64,000 bases of DNA from Piezodorus guildinii (taxonomy: Eukaryota > Arthropoda > Insecta > Hemiptera > Pentatomidae): the NCBI GenBank assembly GCA_023052935.1, contig CM041298.1, forward strand, positions 17,157,371 to 17,221,370. Direction: 5' to 3'. Each line of letters opens with the position of its first letter. Position 1 is the stretch's first letter. The notes beneath the pieces are model-generated. The model saw only the letters and a list, made by a program, of their open reading frames with translations, was not told the origin of the DNA and searched no databases. The position numbers were made by a program, and so were the translations under genes. Shown here in pieces: positions 1-10,383 of this stretch.

Positions 1-1116
1 GTTTCTGACCATCAGCGAGACTGGGACCAATATCTTCATCTGTTCCTGCTAGCCTATCGTAGTTCAGTCAATGAAACGACAGGGCAGACCCCCGCCAATG
101 TCGTGTTCGGTAGAGAACTACGCTTGCCTTGCGATCTGAAATTCGGTTTCAAGCCTGATGAGGAGGTCGCCGGAGAAGACTACGTCACGAACCTACGGAA
201 GCGAATGAACACTATTCACGAGAAGGTTCGCACAAACATCCAGGGAGCAAGTGACAGAATGAAGGAGCGTTACGACATCAAGGCAGAGAAAGGTGGCTTC
301 CAACCTGGAGACTTGGTCTGGCTACACGATCCTCGAAGAAGGCAAGGCTACTCACCGAAACTTCAAAACTCCTGGGACGGACCGTATGAGGTCATCAAGA
401 GGATCAATGATGTCATCTATAGGATCAGGAAGCAGCCCAAAGGAAAACCCAAGGTAGTCCATTTCAACCGATTGGCTCCATACAAGGGAAACCATGGCCC
501 TACAGAGGAACAGCAAGTGAGGAACCTCACCGACAAGGACCTAACTCCCCATCCTAAGGCGCCAGACTCCCTTAGGGTAACGCAGACAGTTTACAGAGAC
601 ATATTCTCGTTACCGGTAGACTATGCTCTAGCACATTGTGTCGCCGAACATCTGAGGAATTCCCGGGGGATTGCGACGGTCTTCAGGAAGAAGTTCGCTG
701 GAATTGAAGAGCTGGAACGCCAGGGACCAAGAGTTGGGAAGACTCTCCATCAAGAGCATGAAGGCCGGCACCTGTTTTACTTGGTTACCAAGAGTTCATC
801 AGAGCAGAAGCCGACATACGACACACTGCGCCGGAGTCTTGACGACCTGCGGAGAAAGCTTCTGGAACTGCGTGTCACCAAGCTCGCCATCCCGAAGTTG
901 GGTTGTGGATACGATGGCCTGGAGTGGAGGATTGTCAGGAACATTGTAGAAGAGACGTTCGCCAACTCTGGAGTCATCATAATGGTATGCACGTTCAACC
1001 CCTGGAAAGACAAAACACCTACATCGGAGGAAGATCAGCATCGCTCAGCTTCTGCAATCTGTGCTCTGGGGCAGAGCACGTCTAAGGAGGGGGTAGTGCT
1101 ACGGTCAAGACAATGA
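1..1116 (+). CDS. Pol C-terminus: integrase tail fused to TARG1-like macrodomain (5' partial)
   Basis: Open in frame from base 1 to the stop at 1114-1116, which lies 18 nt inside the LTR. The first part is the end of an integrase catalytic core (LLAYRSSVNETTGQTPANVV) followed by a GPY/F-type C-terminal region (SWDGPYEVIKRI at about 370-408). From about 575 to 1010 the protein reads as a macrodomain of the TARG1/OARD1 type: DYALAHCVAEHLR, RGIATVFRKKF, LFYLVTK, KPTYDTLRRSL, IPKLGCGYDGLEW. The two residues catalytic in human TARG1, a lysine (codon 790-792) and an aspartate (codon 913-915), are present. Family members remove ADP-ribose from acidic residues; activity here is inferred. This frame is intact, whereas copy 2 carries a frameshift. 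The true start is upstream of the window. Integrase assignment is very secure and the macrodomain assignment strong. Confidence 0.93.
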   Translation, partial: VSDHQRDWDQYLHLFLLAYRSSVNETTGQTPANVVFGRELRLPCDLKFGFKPDEEVAGEDYVTNLRKRMNTIHEKVRTNIQGASDRMKERYDIKAEKGGFQPGDLVWLHDPRRRQGYSPKLQNSWDGPYEVIKRINDVIYRIRKQPKGKPKVVHFNRLAPYKGNHGPTEEQQVRNLTDKDLTPHPKAPDSLRVTQTVYRDIFSLPVDYALAHCVAEHLRNSRGIATVFRKKFAGIEELERQGPRVGKTLHQEHEGRHLFYLVTKSSSEQKPTYDTLRRSLDDLRRKLLELRVTKLAIPKLGCGYDGLEWRIVRNIVEETFANSGVIIMVCTFNPWKDKTPTSEEDQHRSASAICALGQSTSKEGVVLRSRQ

Positions 1117-1658
1117 CGGGTGGACCACGCCTGGAGGGGCCTAGATGAGGCTAGAGACTTCTGGACCTGGACAGTCCTCGAAGTGCCTGGAAAGGCCCAC
1201 CACCCTACCTGCGCCCGGGTCTAGAAGATTCGGCGGTGGTACAAATAGCTGTCCCCTGAGTCTAGGTGAGTCAGTCTTAATCCGGCTCAACAAGCATCTG
1301 GGATGTATCAGTGAACAGTGACAGTGAACCGTTCGTGACAGTGTGACAGTGTAGTGAAACTGTGTGTCAGTATTGTGATAACCGGTCGGTGGGAAATTAG
1401 AAGACTGTAGTTTATATAAAACTTATAGTTGTAAGTTTTAGAATAAATCTAGCATATTGTATAAATTTACGTAAGTAGTTTAATTGTTAGGAATACCTGA
1501 TTTTATATGTATACTGTTTAGTAGTAAGCTGGTAATTCCATTATTATTGTTAATATAGTGGTTAGTAATCCCTTTGTATTTTGTGTTTTCTGTATTAATA
1601 AACATCTGTAATTTGTAAACTGGAGTAGTTCATTTCTCACACCCCGTAGCCCGTAACA
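1097..1658 (+). repeat. 3' LTR of copy 1
   Basis: 562 bp, begins TGCTACGG and ends CCCGTAACA, giving TG...CA termini. It matches both LTRs of the complete element (51861-52413, 55570-56122) with scattered substitutions and small indels. A TATA-like run lies near 1411 and an AATAAA poly(A) signal near 1599. A purine tract ends a few bases upstream of 1097. Confidence 0.95.
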
Positions 1659-1664
1659 ATACCT

Positions 1665-1930
1665 CTACCAAGTCATTAACTCCCAACATCCTCCATACAT
1701 TCACTGTATCCTACAATTCAAATCCTCAATTCACTTACTTGAAACTAGATCAAGCCATTCTGACCTTTACATTCCTACCCATAGAACTAAATCTTTTGAT
1801 AATTCCTTTTATATCTGCTCTGCATCCCTCTAGAATCCCCTACCTAATCGTATTCGCCATGCTTCTTCCCTTCTCTCATTCAAATCCCATCTTTTCCAAC
1901 ACCTTCTAGCATCCCCATATGTAAATGTAA
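1665..1930 (+). pseudogene. LINE family A, C-terminal coding fragment
   Basis: Conceptual translation across frameshifts gives a degraded version of the same C-terminal peptide seen at 17128-17376: DLYIPTHRT, then SFDNSF, then a LLSFKSHLF-like end. This is the region downstream of the reverse transcriptase in a family of non-LTR retrotransposons with many pieces in this window. It starts right after the LTR of copy 1. No functional protein is possible. Confidence 0.7.
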
Positions 1931-1944
1931 AATGGTAAATCCAC

Positions 1945-2655
1945 TATTTTACTTTCAACGTAAGACGTAAATTAACGTAATTATGGAATAATTCATTCGA
2001 CGGAAATACACATTTTAATATCCACGGAGTCCTAATGACCAAGTTCCAAAAAAAGTTCTGTGTATTTGTTAGTGTTTGTGTATATGTGTTATAAGTCAAG
2101 CACGAAAAACGAAAAGTCGTCAGAAACTGAAATCTCATATTTATTACATTTATAAGCTTGGGACGTTACAGCAACTTTATCATTAAAATCTGCGAACCAG
2201 AAGGGCCACTTTATACCATGCATTTTGCAACTTTTTACGATTTTCTCAAAAACAGCTCTATCGATTTTGATTAAACTCGCTATATTGATGTAAAATGTTA
2301 TGGGATTTGATATGAATTAGTCTGACAGGGCTTAAATGTCGATGTTTTAAATTTTCTTCATCTAAAGTACCTTTATTTTTTACATTCCAAAAGATTAACT
2401 ATATCATTCTAATGACATTGGTGAAGAACGGCTAAACAATTTGATGACCAACTAAAGGATAAAAGATCACAACTATTTATTGATGTAATTTTTGGTTTTT
2501 TGATAATTAAAACAGTAATATAGACGTTTAATATACCGTTGGAAAGAGAAATATTTTAGGAAAATAAAATAAAATATCATCTTATTCACAAAGTTCTAAA
2601 ATGTAATTGGAGAATGATGAAAACGGAACAAAACTAACTGATTGTAATAGATAAT
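1945..2655 (+). repeat. RepA copy, 3' truncated
   Basis: A member of the ~0.9-kb non-coding repeat that recurs across the window. Diagnostic blocks are the AACCAGAAG..CCACTTTATACCATGCATTTTGC region (2195-2228), the AAACTCGCTATAT block (2274-2288), the CTGACAGGGCTTAAATG block (2320-2336) and the ATATACCGTTGGAAAG block (2531-2546). It ends where a SINE begins. It is heavily diverged and has no coding capacity. Confidence 0.8.
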
Positions 2656-2875
2656 AGGGGTTACCTGTAGCAAGGTGGTTAGCATAACAGCCTCCTATGC
2701 CAAAGGTCCCGGGCTCAAACCCGCAGGTAGCCCTAGGATTTTTTAATGGGAGTAAGAAAATCCTTAGTTATGCCGTCCTTCGGAGGGGACGTTAAATTAA
2801 ATTAAATTTAGGACTCCCACTGTAGCATCGTCCGATTAGCCACAGCAGCATAAAGGGACGTTAAATATGGCTAAA
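2656..2875 (+). repeat. tRNA-derived SINE family A (internal deletion)
   Basis: Starts with a tRNA-like head (GGGGTTACCTGTAGC, box-A-like TGGTTAGCATAAC, box-B-like GGGCTCAAACC), followed by the family body (AGTTATGCCGTCCTTCGGAG) and tail (GGACTCCCACTGTAGCATCG). The middle of the body is missing compared with 37322-37614. Confidence 0.85.
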
Positions 2876-5171
2876 TCTAGATTGATTTTCACTTTTCGGT
2901 CCAAGATGAACTGTTAGTATGTTATTCGAGTATAATTGTACTTATAATAGGAAGTTTATAAAATAAAAGTTATGTTAGGATTAGATATGGAGCAAAAAAA
3001 TTAAAGTTTAGTAGTTTAGGTAACTAGTAAAATTTTAGTGGCTACTAAAACAGTCGGCTATTGATTACTATTTGCTAAAAATAAAGACTATTTGTTTTCG
3101 ACCACCCTTTTTTCAAAATGAAAATTGATTTTTGATAATATATACTAAAGTTATTAGTACTTACGTACTATTTAAAAAATAAATATTGTCAGTAGAATAA
3201 TTTAAAGATTTATACTTATAATACAAACTCATTATTGTGATAATTATACCATTCATCAGACATATTCATCAAAATATGAGTGTGTCTATCATTAATATAA
3301 GTGTTGTTTTTAAATAATTTAAAATTATTGTTATCACAATTTCCATCTGAGTTAATTATGCAAGGATAATTATATAGGATTTTATAAACTAACTTAATAA
3401 ATTATTTGAGCTATCTGAGAAAGTGAAGTATATGAAGAGGTGAGCAGTAACGTAGCTCAGTCTTCCTAGATTTCAATAGATTTATAAGCAGTTTATCATA
3501 TAATTCAGTACACTTGAGTGAGTCAGTACTTGAGTGAGCAATTTCTCTAAAACAAAGTTAGAGTTGTTTCAGAAGTTCCTCTACAGACAACTTTTAGGAT
3601 GCTATGGCTCGCGTATATACAAGATAATAATATCTCTTAACGTACATTTAGGTGAAGCAGCGACAAAACAAAAGCACATGTACTGTCTCGTGAAAGGCGG
3701 ACGAATGATACTGGACTGAACTGATTACGATGTAATTTGGCGTCGAACGACACCACCATACATGTACACCAAATTTAACACATTTAAAGTACTTTTTTTT
3801 ATTAAACTGCACTATTTTTGGCCCAAAATTGCTATATTCGGATCCGGTATATTATTGCCGGATTCGATTAACGTATAATGATGCCGTTGGATTACCGGAT
3901 CCCGTTTTCCGGATTGCAATCCCTAATTGCCAGCACCAGATTCTTTTTAGTAAGTAACGTTATTGGACTAAAATAAAACTCCGATCATTTATCTCGGGGA
4001 AGTAGGGAGAGGAAAGTGGTGATATTTCCTACGAGTTGCATTGGAAGATAACTGGTCCATTATAGGGAGGAGATTGTTTGCCACGTTCTTAAGTGAATTA
4101 TATCCTAGTTGGTAACAGTAGCTGGCAATCAGAGAGATGGAATTTTAATAGACATCTACCCGGCCTAAGGAACAGCTAATCTCGGGTTTTTAGGTCGCTC
4201 TGCGGTGGGGGTGATGTAAGGGAGAGTGTGGGAATGGCTGCTTCTTCATCGGCCACTCGGATTGGTCCGCCGGTCCGGCTACGTCATCATCATCACAATA
4301 TATGTATAGGCTGCTACATATACACTGCTGCACAGTGGAAAATATGACCGATTCTGGTGGACATAATTCTGAAACTTGTCCATATATGACCTTTGGGGTA
4401 GTCTTTACAATATAATATGAAAAAAAAAATATAAAAACTAATTAATTTCTAGACACTATTGGCGAGCACACAGTGGTCAAACATCGAATTTATTTGCTAA
4501 AATCCAAAATTTCCCTACAAAAGTCTCAAAACACGGGGAAAAAATCTAATTATGGCTCGGAGTTGCTGAAAACTGCTAATGGATGTATTTGATATCAATT
4601 AAGAAACTCTTGAAATTATAGATTGTAAAACTTTTGATTCAGAGTGTTGTGTCTGAAAAAAATTATGTATCAACCAAAACGCAAAAAATCGCAAAAATTC
4701 TTTGTAATATTTAAAGACTAGAAGGGCTAATTACACAAATCCTACAAACAAATCCTTGGGGGTATGTAGTTTTTCGTTATTGAATAGGGGCATACATATA
4801 CAAATTGCTAAATTAACTCTACAAGTGAGATTGCAATATATATTCAATAACGAGTTTGGAAATATAATGTCTTACCTGTCTCAGCAATGTCCATTGTTAA
4901 ATAAAAGCAACAATACTTTGTGCCTAACACGCTTCGAACTCAATAAATGGCCATCGACTAAAGATAATCCCACTGCTGGTTATTGGGCAGTTGTGTGAAC
5001 AGAAATGATTCACTCATTTATTATTTATTTGTTAACATGGTATGGCGGGAAATATTAGTATTAATGGTCTTGCCAACTAATAATAAAAAGGTTGAACACT
5101 GGAAAATTCCAAACTTTTGACTTGACTTTTGTCCGCAATTCTGTTATTGTTTCATTTATCAATGGATATAT
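2876..5171. other. AT-rich DNA, no gene recognised
   Basis: No open frame here resembles a known protein. A decayed end at about 4450-4490 resembles the terminus of the inverted-repeat element at 12558-12940 (GCGAGC..CAGAGTGGTCAAA). The short, slightly GC-richer stretch at 4120-4290 has no recognisable identity. Confidence 0.6.
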
Positions 5172-5173
5172 TA

Positions 5174-5966
5174 TTGGGTTGTTTCATATGAAATGTCCGT
5201 TTTTATAGTTTCTGAAATACATAAAGGATTTTGCAGGTCTCTGTTGTTTTCTTCCGAATGTTTACATATTTAAAGTAAACAGTTACTAATCCTCTTCCTT
5301 TGTATTATAAACATTAGCTTCCCAATCTATTACCCACTTTTTAGTATACCTCCAAAAAATGAACATGGAAACATGCGATTTTTGAGTAATATTTTTGTAT
5401 GAGTTTAAACTCGGCCATTCAGCAGCTGAGGCCACTAGAAATATTTGCAAGGCGTTTGGGGAAGGGAGTGTTAATGCACGGACCAAGTTGGTATGCTAAG
5501 TTTTCAGCTGGGAATACCGACTTGGAAAACTTGCCCCGAGGAAGACGTCCGTCCGTAATAGATAACGATGTCCTCAAACATACAGTAGAAGCAAACAGTT
5601 AAAGGACTCTCAGCACAACTAAATTACAAAACGAGCGGCATGTTTCAAAACATACCGTGCTAAAATTAAAAGAACTGGGCTACGAAGTTCTTCCGCACCC
5701 ACCATATTCTCACGACTTGTATCCAACAGATTACCACCTGTTTAGGAATTTAGACAACTTCGTCAAAGGAAAACTTTTTGAAAATGATGATCAAGTGAAA
5801 AGTGCGTTTTCAGATTTTGTTTCACTTAAAAAAGTTGGTGTCACGTTGGGAAAAATGTGTAGAAAAAGAATGTAAATACTTCGAATAAAATTATCTTGTT
5901 TTCATATCGTATTTTTAATAAAAATCCTTTACCTTAAAAACAGACATTTCATGTAACACAACCCAA
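5174..5966 (+). mobile_element. mariner element, internally deleted (family M1)
   Basis: Flanked by TA at 5172-5173 and 5967-5968. The inverted termini begin TTGGGTTGT and contain the shared GAAATGTCYGTTTTT block. Between them are remnants of a mariner transposase: the N-terminal EFKLGHSAA DNA-binding start, then a jump to the C-terminal LGYEVLPHPPYSHDL and LFRNLDNFVKGKLFE blocks. The catalytic middle is gone and several stops and frameshifts interrupt the rest. The 793-bp length compares with about 1.3 kb for an intact mariner. The copy at 50413-51307 shares the same deletion junction. Confidence 0.93.
5399..5875 (+). pseudogene. mariner transposase remnant (M1)
   Basis: Two disconnected open pieces (5399-5602 and 5657-5875) encode the N-terminal helix-turn-helix region and the extreme C-terminus of a cecropia-like mariner transposase. 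The region with the first catalytic aspartate and the HDNARPH motif is deleted. Frameshifts and an in-frame stop at 5600-5602 separate the pieces. It cannot make transposase. Confidence 0.9.
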
Positions 5967-5968
5967 TA

Positions 5969-7364
5969 TTATATTAAATTACTTTTAATTGGCCGTCATT
6001 TTAGAACTAATTGGCGCATATCAACGTTTAAGTATTAGGATCATCGTTAGATGGGCTAGTATCAGTATCTTTGTGTCTATTTTTTAAAAAAAATCGGTCG
6101 TAGTTTCGGAGAAAAGCCGCGGACGGGCAAACGGATTTTTTTTATTCGTTATTTGGATTCTACGTATCTTGAAACTCAAGCCCTCAAATTTTGAGGGAAT
6201 GGGAGTAGTTGTTTTTTTTGCCGATTACAAATTTCATTATTGAAAATAAAAAACATATACTGAAGTTACTAGACTATTTTGGAACATTTAAAAATCGACT
6301 ACCCTTCTGGAGGGGATTTTCTCAGGGTTATAAATAATAGATGAAGGTAAGTACTGGGTGAGCGACACCACATGCTGGCCATGCTTCGATGGTTATGCTT
6401 CAATATTGCAAAGGAATCAATTATATATAACCCGGTACATAGCCGCTATTAACTATACGGTCTGTAATTATGCTATTATTTACATGGGTAGAGTGTATCT
6501 ATAAATTGTAGGGTCTGTAACTGTGTCTAATATATAAAAATCGAAGAAAAATTCCCAATAATTCAGAAATTGATTTCCAAAAGGTGATGCGTGCGTTATT
6601 TTTATTTTTTTTTTATTTTTTTTTTTTATTTTTTTTTTTTTTTTTAGGAAATGCAAAAATCTCTCATATATTTATATGTTACTAGGTGTAACCCACAGCT
6701 TTGTTCGTTTATTTAAGTATATAAGACTAAATAAATAACTACGATAAATATAAGTTAGCCATCAGTCAATCAGTTTATCTTCTATTTTAATGATCAACGA
6801 ATTAACTGTTGTTTAATGCCTAATCTTAATTGTAATCTGTTAAATTTGCAATATCATTCCAAATAACCACACCTCTAATTACTGGACACTAATGTTTCAG
6901 CTTTTAAAATAAATCATTGTCTAGGATCAATCTCGTTTCAAATGTAAATATGAGTATGACCGTTCGTGTCTGAACCTTAAACACGGGAAACCCCCCTTTT
7001 TTTTTAGGTTTTAGTACTATTATGTTCTAAAAATGAAACGCTTAAAATCATTTTTTTAAACAATGGTTATTATTACTAAATAGCTCTATTAGGATATAAC
7101 TGTTTACGGGCAATTAAATATTTTTTAAAAAACAATAAATAATTCGAAGAAAAATGGAATATCATCGCTTGCTAATTTCAAAACACTTCCAAAATAAAAA
7201 TAAATTAAATTTTGTATTTAGAACAGAATCAAAATAACTCATCCTTAAATAATAATAAACGAAAATAATTTCAAAAATACATAAACATCAACAATTTTAA
7301 GCTAGAGGTTGATAAAAATATATCTTTCTGTAAACTCCATTTTTATGATGTGTTAATTTACAAA
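5969..7364. other. AT-rich DNA with long poly(T) tract, no gene recognised
   Basis: No coding signal. A T-rich low-complexity tract lies at about 6598-6646. Just upstream (6568-6583) is a GATTTCCAAAAGGTG block and downstream (6647-6660) GGAAATGCAAAAATC, both resembling RepD (see 62560-62800), so a RepD copy is probably disrupted here. Confidence 0.55.
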
Positions 7365-7704
7365 GGAGCGGCGTGTTCTATTGAATAGAGCACTAGTCTA
7401 CTGTTTTTTTTATTTGTTTCTAACTCCTGTTGATGCAGAATAATTTATTCTGTTATTTTTCAGCTTTGTATTTATTATATTTCAGCTGTGAAGCGACCCT
7501 GAGGTGTAGAGACCTTCCTGGGGCACCTCCGACTTGTATAAAGTGGGATCCCTAAAATTGGGGGTTTCTTGTTGCCTAGTGTAATCTAGGCCTAGTTACC
7601 TCCTTGTACGGCCATTTTGAAAAGACACAAATTTCTATAAGTACTGAACACAAGACCTTTCAAAGGTTACCAGAGGTACAGAGTATTTTTTTTTTTTTTT
7701 TTTT
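7365..7704 (+). repeat. tRNA-derived SINE family B (diverged)
   Basis: Begins GGAGCGGCGTG, carries the family body (GCGACCCTGAGG, TATAAAGTGGGATCCC) and the tail (TATAAGTACTGAACACAAGACC), and ends in a poly(T) run at about 7685-7704. The head has a T-run replacing box B. It is more diverged than 24700-25049. Confidence 0.85.
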
Positions 7705-8173
7705 GAGTAGTTCTCCATGTAGTAGAGAAATATTTGTAAGTTTTTGGATATTGCAAAACTATGCCTTTGAATATTATTACAATGACTTGTGCCTCCGAGT
7801 TATGTGAAACAAAAAAGATAAAATTATCTTTGTAATTTTTTTTTATTTTTTTATCAAGGCAAACACGATTTGAAATTTGCCTAATTTTAGGATATAGTGG
7901 TATAATAGTATTTGATTAATTGTGGTTTAAGACAGCCACAGATAAGTTTATCGTTAGAAATCATATTCCACAAAACCGCACCGTACCCCCACACCCAGGC
8001 TACAATATTTATTTTAACAGACCATTCCTGGCAGGATGTGAAAGCGATTATTGCTTACTAGAGGTTTATATAGTGTTATTTATATTTATATATTTATTTA
8101 CTTTATTATTTATTTATCCCATTTCAGTTTTAATAAAAGAAACATAGTAAAACATTTCATTCGATAAAGTAAA
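7705..8173. other. No feature recognised
   Basis: AT-rich. An open stretch at 7920-8147 has no recognisable similarity and a low-complexity hydrophobic end; it is not supported as a gene. Confidence 0.5.
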
Positions 8174-8347
8174 AATCTGGTCCTCAACACACGACTTTCA
8201 CTAACCTCCGATGTCAAAATCAATTCAAGAACTTTTAAACAAATTTAGGCTTGAAAAAACGTTTAAGAATTTAATTGAATTTTGATGGACACATGTGTTT
8301 CTGATTAAATAATCTAACAACAGAAATCATTATCTACAATAACCTCT
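8174..8347 (-). repeat. RepA fragment (ACCAG end)
   Basis: Minus-strand RepA end. It starts TCTGGTCCTCAACACACGAC and ACTTTCACTAACCTCCG, and continues into the diverged subterminal region. It stops at the jockey-like fragment that follows. Confidence 0.75.
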
Positions 8348-8349
8348 TA

Positions 8350-8540
8350 AGTTTATGCCCTTTCCTCTCCCATCCAATCCCTGCAATCCAAGATCCTTCG
8401 AAAAATCCTTAATGCTCCATACTTCGTTACAAATAAAATTATCCATAAAGACCTAAATATCCCATTAGTTGAAGGCTTAGCCCGGTCCAGATATACGTCC
8501 TTCCATTCCAAACTTCCTGCCAACTCCAAGATCTCTTGGA
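8350..8540 (+). pseudogene. jockey-like LINE C-terminal fragment
   Basis: Reads, with frameshifts, as IQ-SKILRKILNAPYFV, IIHKDLNIP and LARSRYTSFHSKL. This is the C-terminal region of a jockey-clade non-LTR retrotransposon and matches the better copies at 22348-22719 and 30192-30473. Confidence 0.8.
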
Positions 8541-8631
8541 TTCTGCTTGTCCTTCCACAAGTGGGAGGGGGGGTACAAGCCCCGTCCGGGATTTCCTAGC
8601 AGATTGTAAATATTTTATATATTGGGTTGAT

Positions 8632-9481
8632 GCAAAATTAATGCAGGTTTCCTCTATTGCAATATCTTAATTCCAATTGTGTAAACAAAGCTAATCCTTA
8701 CCCTCTCTTTCACCATGAATTTGTTTAGTAAAATCGTTTTGTTCAGTGTGTTCAAAGGTCTTGAATCGAAAATGTCAAAGTGCGATTTTCGTCAAATTTA
8801 TTTTTACGAATTTAAATTAGGGCGCAGCGCTGCGCAAACGGCTCGTAATATTAATGAAGTGTGGGGTCAGGGGGCTATTAATGAGTGCACGGTGCAGCGT
8901 TGGTTCCAGAAGTTTCGCAGAGGAGATTTCGACCTCGAAGACAAGGAAGGTCGGGGCCGTCATCTTGCTCTGGACAACGACCAGCTGAGGTCAAAAGTGG
9001 AAGAAGACCCAACCAAAACCACACGAGAAATGGCGGCGGAACTCGGAACTCAAAAATTGCAACGTCTTTGCCCAGCATTGATGAATCGGAAGGGGCCGAT
9101 CCTGCTCCACGATAACGCCAGACCACACGTTGCACAACCAACGCTTCGACGACTGCACGAGTTGGGCTACGAAGTTCTCCAACATCCGCCTTATTCACCT
9201 GACCTCTCTCCTACAGACTTCCACTTTTTCAGGCATCTGGACAACTTTTTGAGGGAGAAAAATTTTCAAAACCAGGACGACATTGAAAATTCTTTTCGTG
9301 ATTTCATTGAGTCGAGGGATTCGGATTTTTTTTCTGGGGGAATAAGAAAGCTTGTTGAACGTTGGCAAAAGTGCATTGATTCAGATGGAAATTATTTTGA
9401 TTAAATATATATGGTTAAAGTAAAGATATGGCGTATTTACAATACCTACTAAAAACCTGCATTAATTTTGCATCAACCCAA
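8632..9481 (+). mobile_element. mariner element with intact ends and truncated in-frame transposase (family M2)
   Basis: TA duplications flank it (8630-8631, 9482-9483). The terminal inverted repeats are perfect over about 29 bp, starting TTGGGTTGATGCAAAATTAA. At 850 bp it is about a third shorter than a full mariner. An open frame runs across the internal deletion. Perfect ends and an open frame suggest a young copy that could still be mobilised in trans by a full-length relative (inference). Confidence 0.97.
8715..9404 (+). CDS. Internally deleted mariner transposase (cecropia-type)
   Basis: 229 residues. The N-terminus is the paired-type DNA-binding region (YEFKLGRSAAQTARNINEVW, then TVQRWFQKFRRGDFDLED). 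At about residue 111 the frame jumps to the C-terminal catalytic region (LQRLCPALMNRKGPILLHDN). D133 (HDNARPH) and D168 (SPDLSPTDFHFF) remain with 34 residues between them, the DD34D spacing of mariners, but the segment with the first catalytic aspartate is missing. Full mariner transposases are about 345 residues. Family starts usually lie nearer the internal Met at 8772, so the first 19 residues may not be used. The protein should bind its ends but not cut DNA; a dominant-negative role is inference. Similarity to Hsmar1-type C-termini is strong. Confidence 0.92.
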   Translation: MNLFSKIVLFSVFKGLESKMSKCDFRQIYFYEFKLGRSAAQTARNINEVWGQGAINECTVQRWFQKFRRGDFDLEDKEGRGRHLALDNDQLRSKVEEDPTKTTREMAAELGTQKLQRLCPALMNRKGPILLHDNARPHVAQPTLRRLHELGYEVLQHPPYSPDLSPTDFHFFRHLDNFLREKNFQNQDDIENSFRDFIESRDSDFFSGGIRKLVERWQKCIDSDGNYFD

Positions 9482-9483
9482 TA

Positions 9484-10383
9484 AGTATGAGAGTGTTCAT
9501 GTTTTGTCCATATATTTGTTAACCTTGTATTTATTTAATTTATAATTTTTGTTATTATAAACTTTCATTTATTTTGTTTATACTGTAAATATTGAATGAA
9601 CGCGATCTTATAGCAATAATTATTATTTCCATTGAGAGAAATTTTAATAAAACGAATAAATAAATTAAAAAAATTCACCGAATTTTTAACTTTCTTGATG
9701 GACAAATATTCTTGATTTTTATTATTATAAATGTTTTATGTTTTATTATACATTGGAAATATGTTTCTAAATTAATGTTACGACACGATAAATCATACAA
9801 ATAAAACATAGAAGCTATACATTTTTAAAAACCGCAAGATCCGTATGACATTATAAAAAACAAACATACTTATATCTTTAGCTTTCTCTAACTGTCGGTT
9901 AAAGCGGCTGAGAAAGTTTGGTATCTATAGGAAATCTGTGACACTATTTTTTTATCTAGAAAATATTATGTCATCTGTTCAGATACTAAAAACTACTTGG
10001 AACATTTTTTTTTTTAAATATCTCCTGATTGTTCGTTTATTTATTCACGTACTTTTATACAACTGTGGCTAACCGTATATTTCCTTAGTGGGTAGTTATA
10101 AATTTTGCTTAATTAGGAAACTAGTCTTCTTCTAGGGACGATTGAACCATAAATGTTTTACTCTCTTGAAAACATCTTAGGGACATCTGCCTAGTTTGAA
10201 CGCATGGAAAACTGTTATTCTAACGTAGTGGTCAACAGTTTTCCCCAAACAGCAACCCCAAAAGTATTTCAAGATCCGAGTTGCTCACTATCACTACACT
10301 CAGAAGACAAATATCGTTTTGATTTGGCTTCATTACATGGTATGGATTCGGACTTTTCTCCTAAACATTGCATATTATTATAT
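9484..10383. other. AT-rich DNA with a decayed SINE A tail
   Basis: No gene recognised. About 10028-10120 (minus strand) resembles a diverged SINE A tail (CAACTGTGGCTAACCGTA, AAATTTTGCTTAATTAGG). A 62-codon open stretch at 10204-10392 has no recognisable family. Confidence 0.5.

Larger units (their letters stand above)
1..1658 (+). mobile_element. Ty3/gypsy LTR retrotransposon, 3' part (copy 1)
   Basis: The 3' part of an LTR retrotransposon, cut off by the window edge. It contains the end of the pol frame (integrase core end, GPY/F region, macrodomain), a purine tract, and a 3' LTR at 1097-1658. It is nearly collinear and highly similar to 54475-56122 of the complete copy, so both belong to one recently active family. 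The 4 bp after the LTR are atac; whether they are a target duplication cannot be tested because the 5' end is outside the window. There are a few substitutions relative to copy 2, and the LTR is 9 bp longer. Confidence 0.95.

Noticed and set aside
2656..2735. tRNA gene
   Set aside because: Box-A-like and box-B-like blocks are present, but the same body and tail follow in many copies (families A, B and C), so these are SINE heads.
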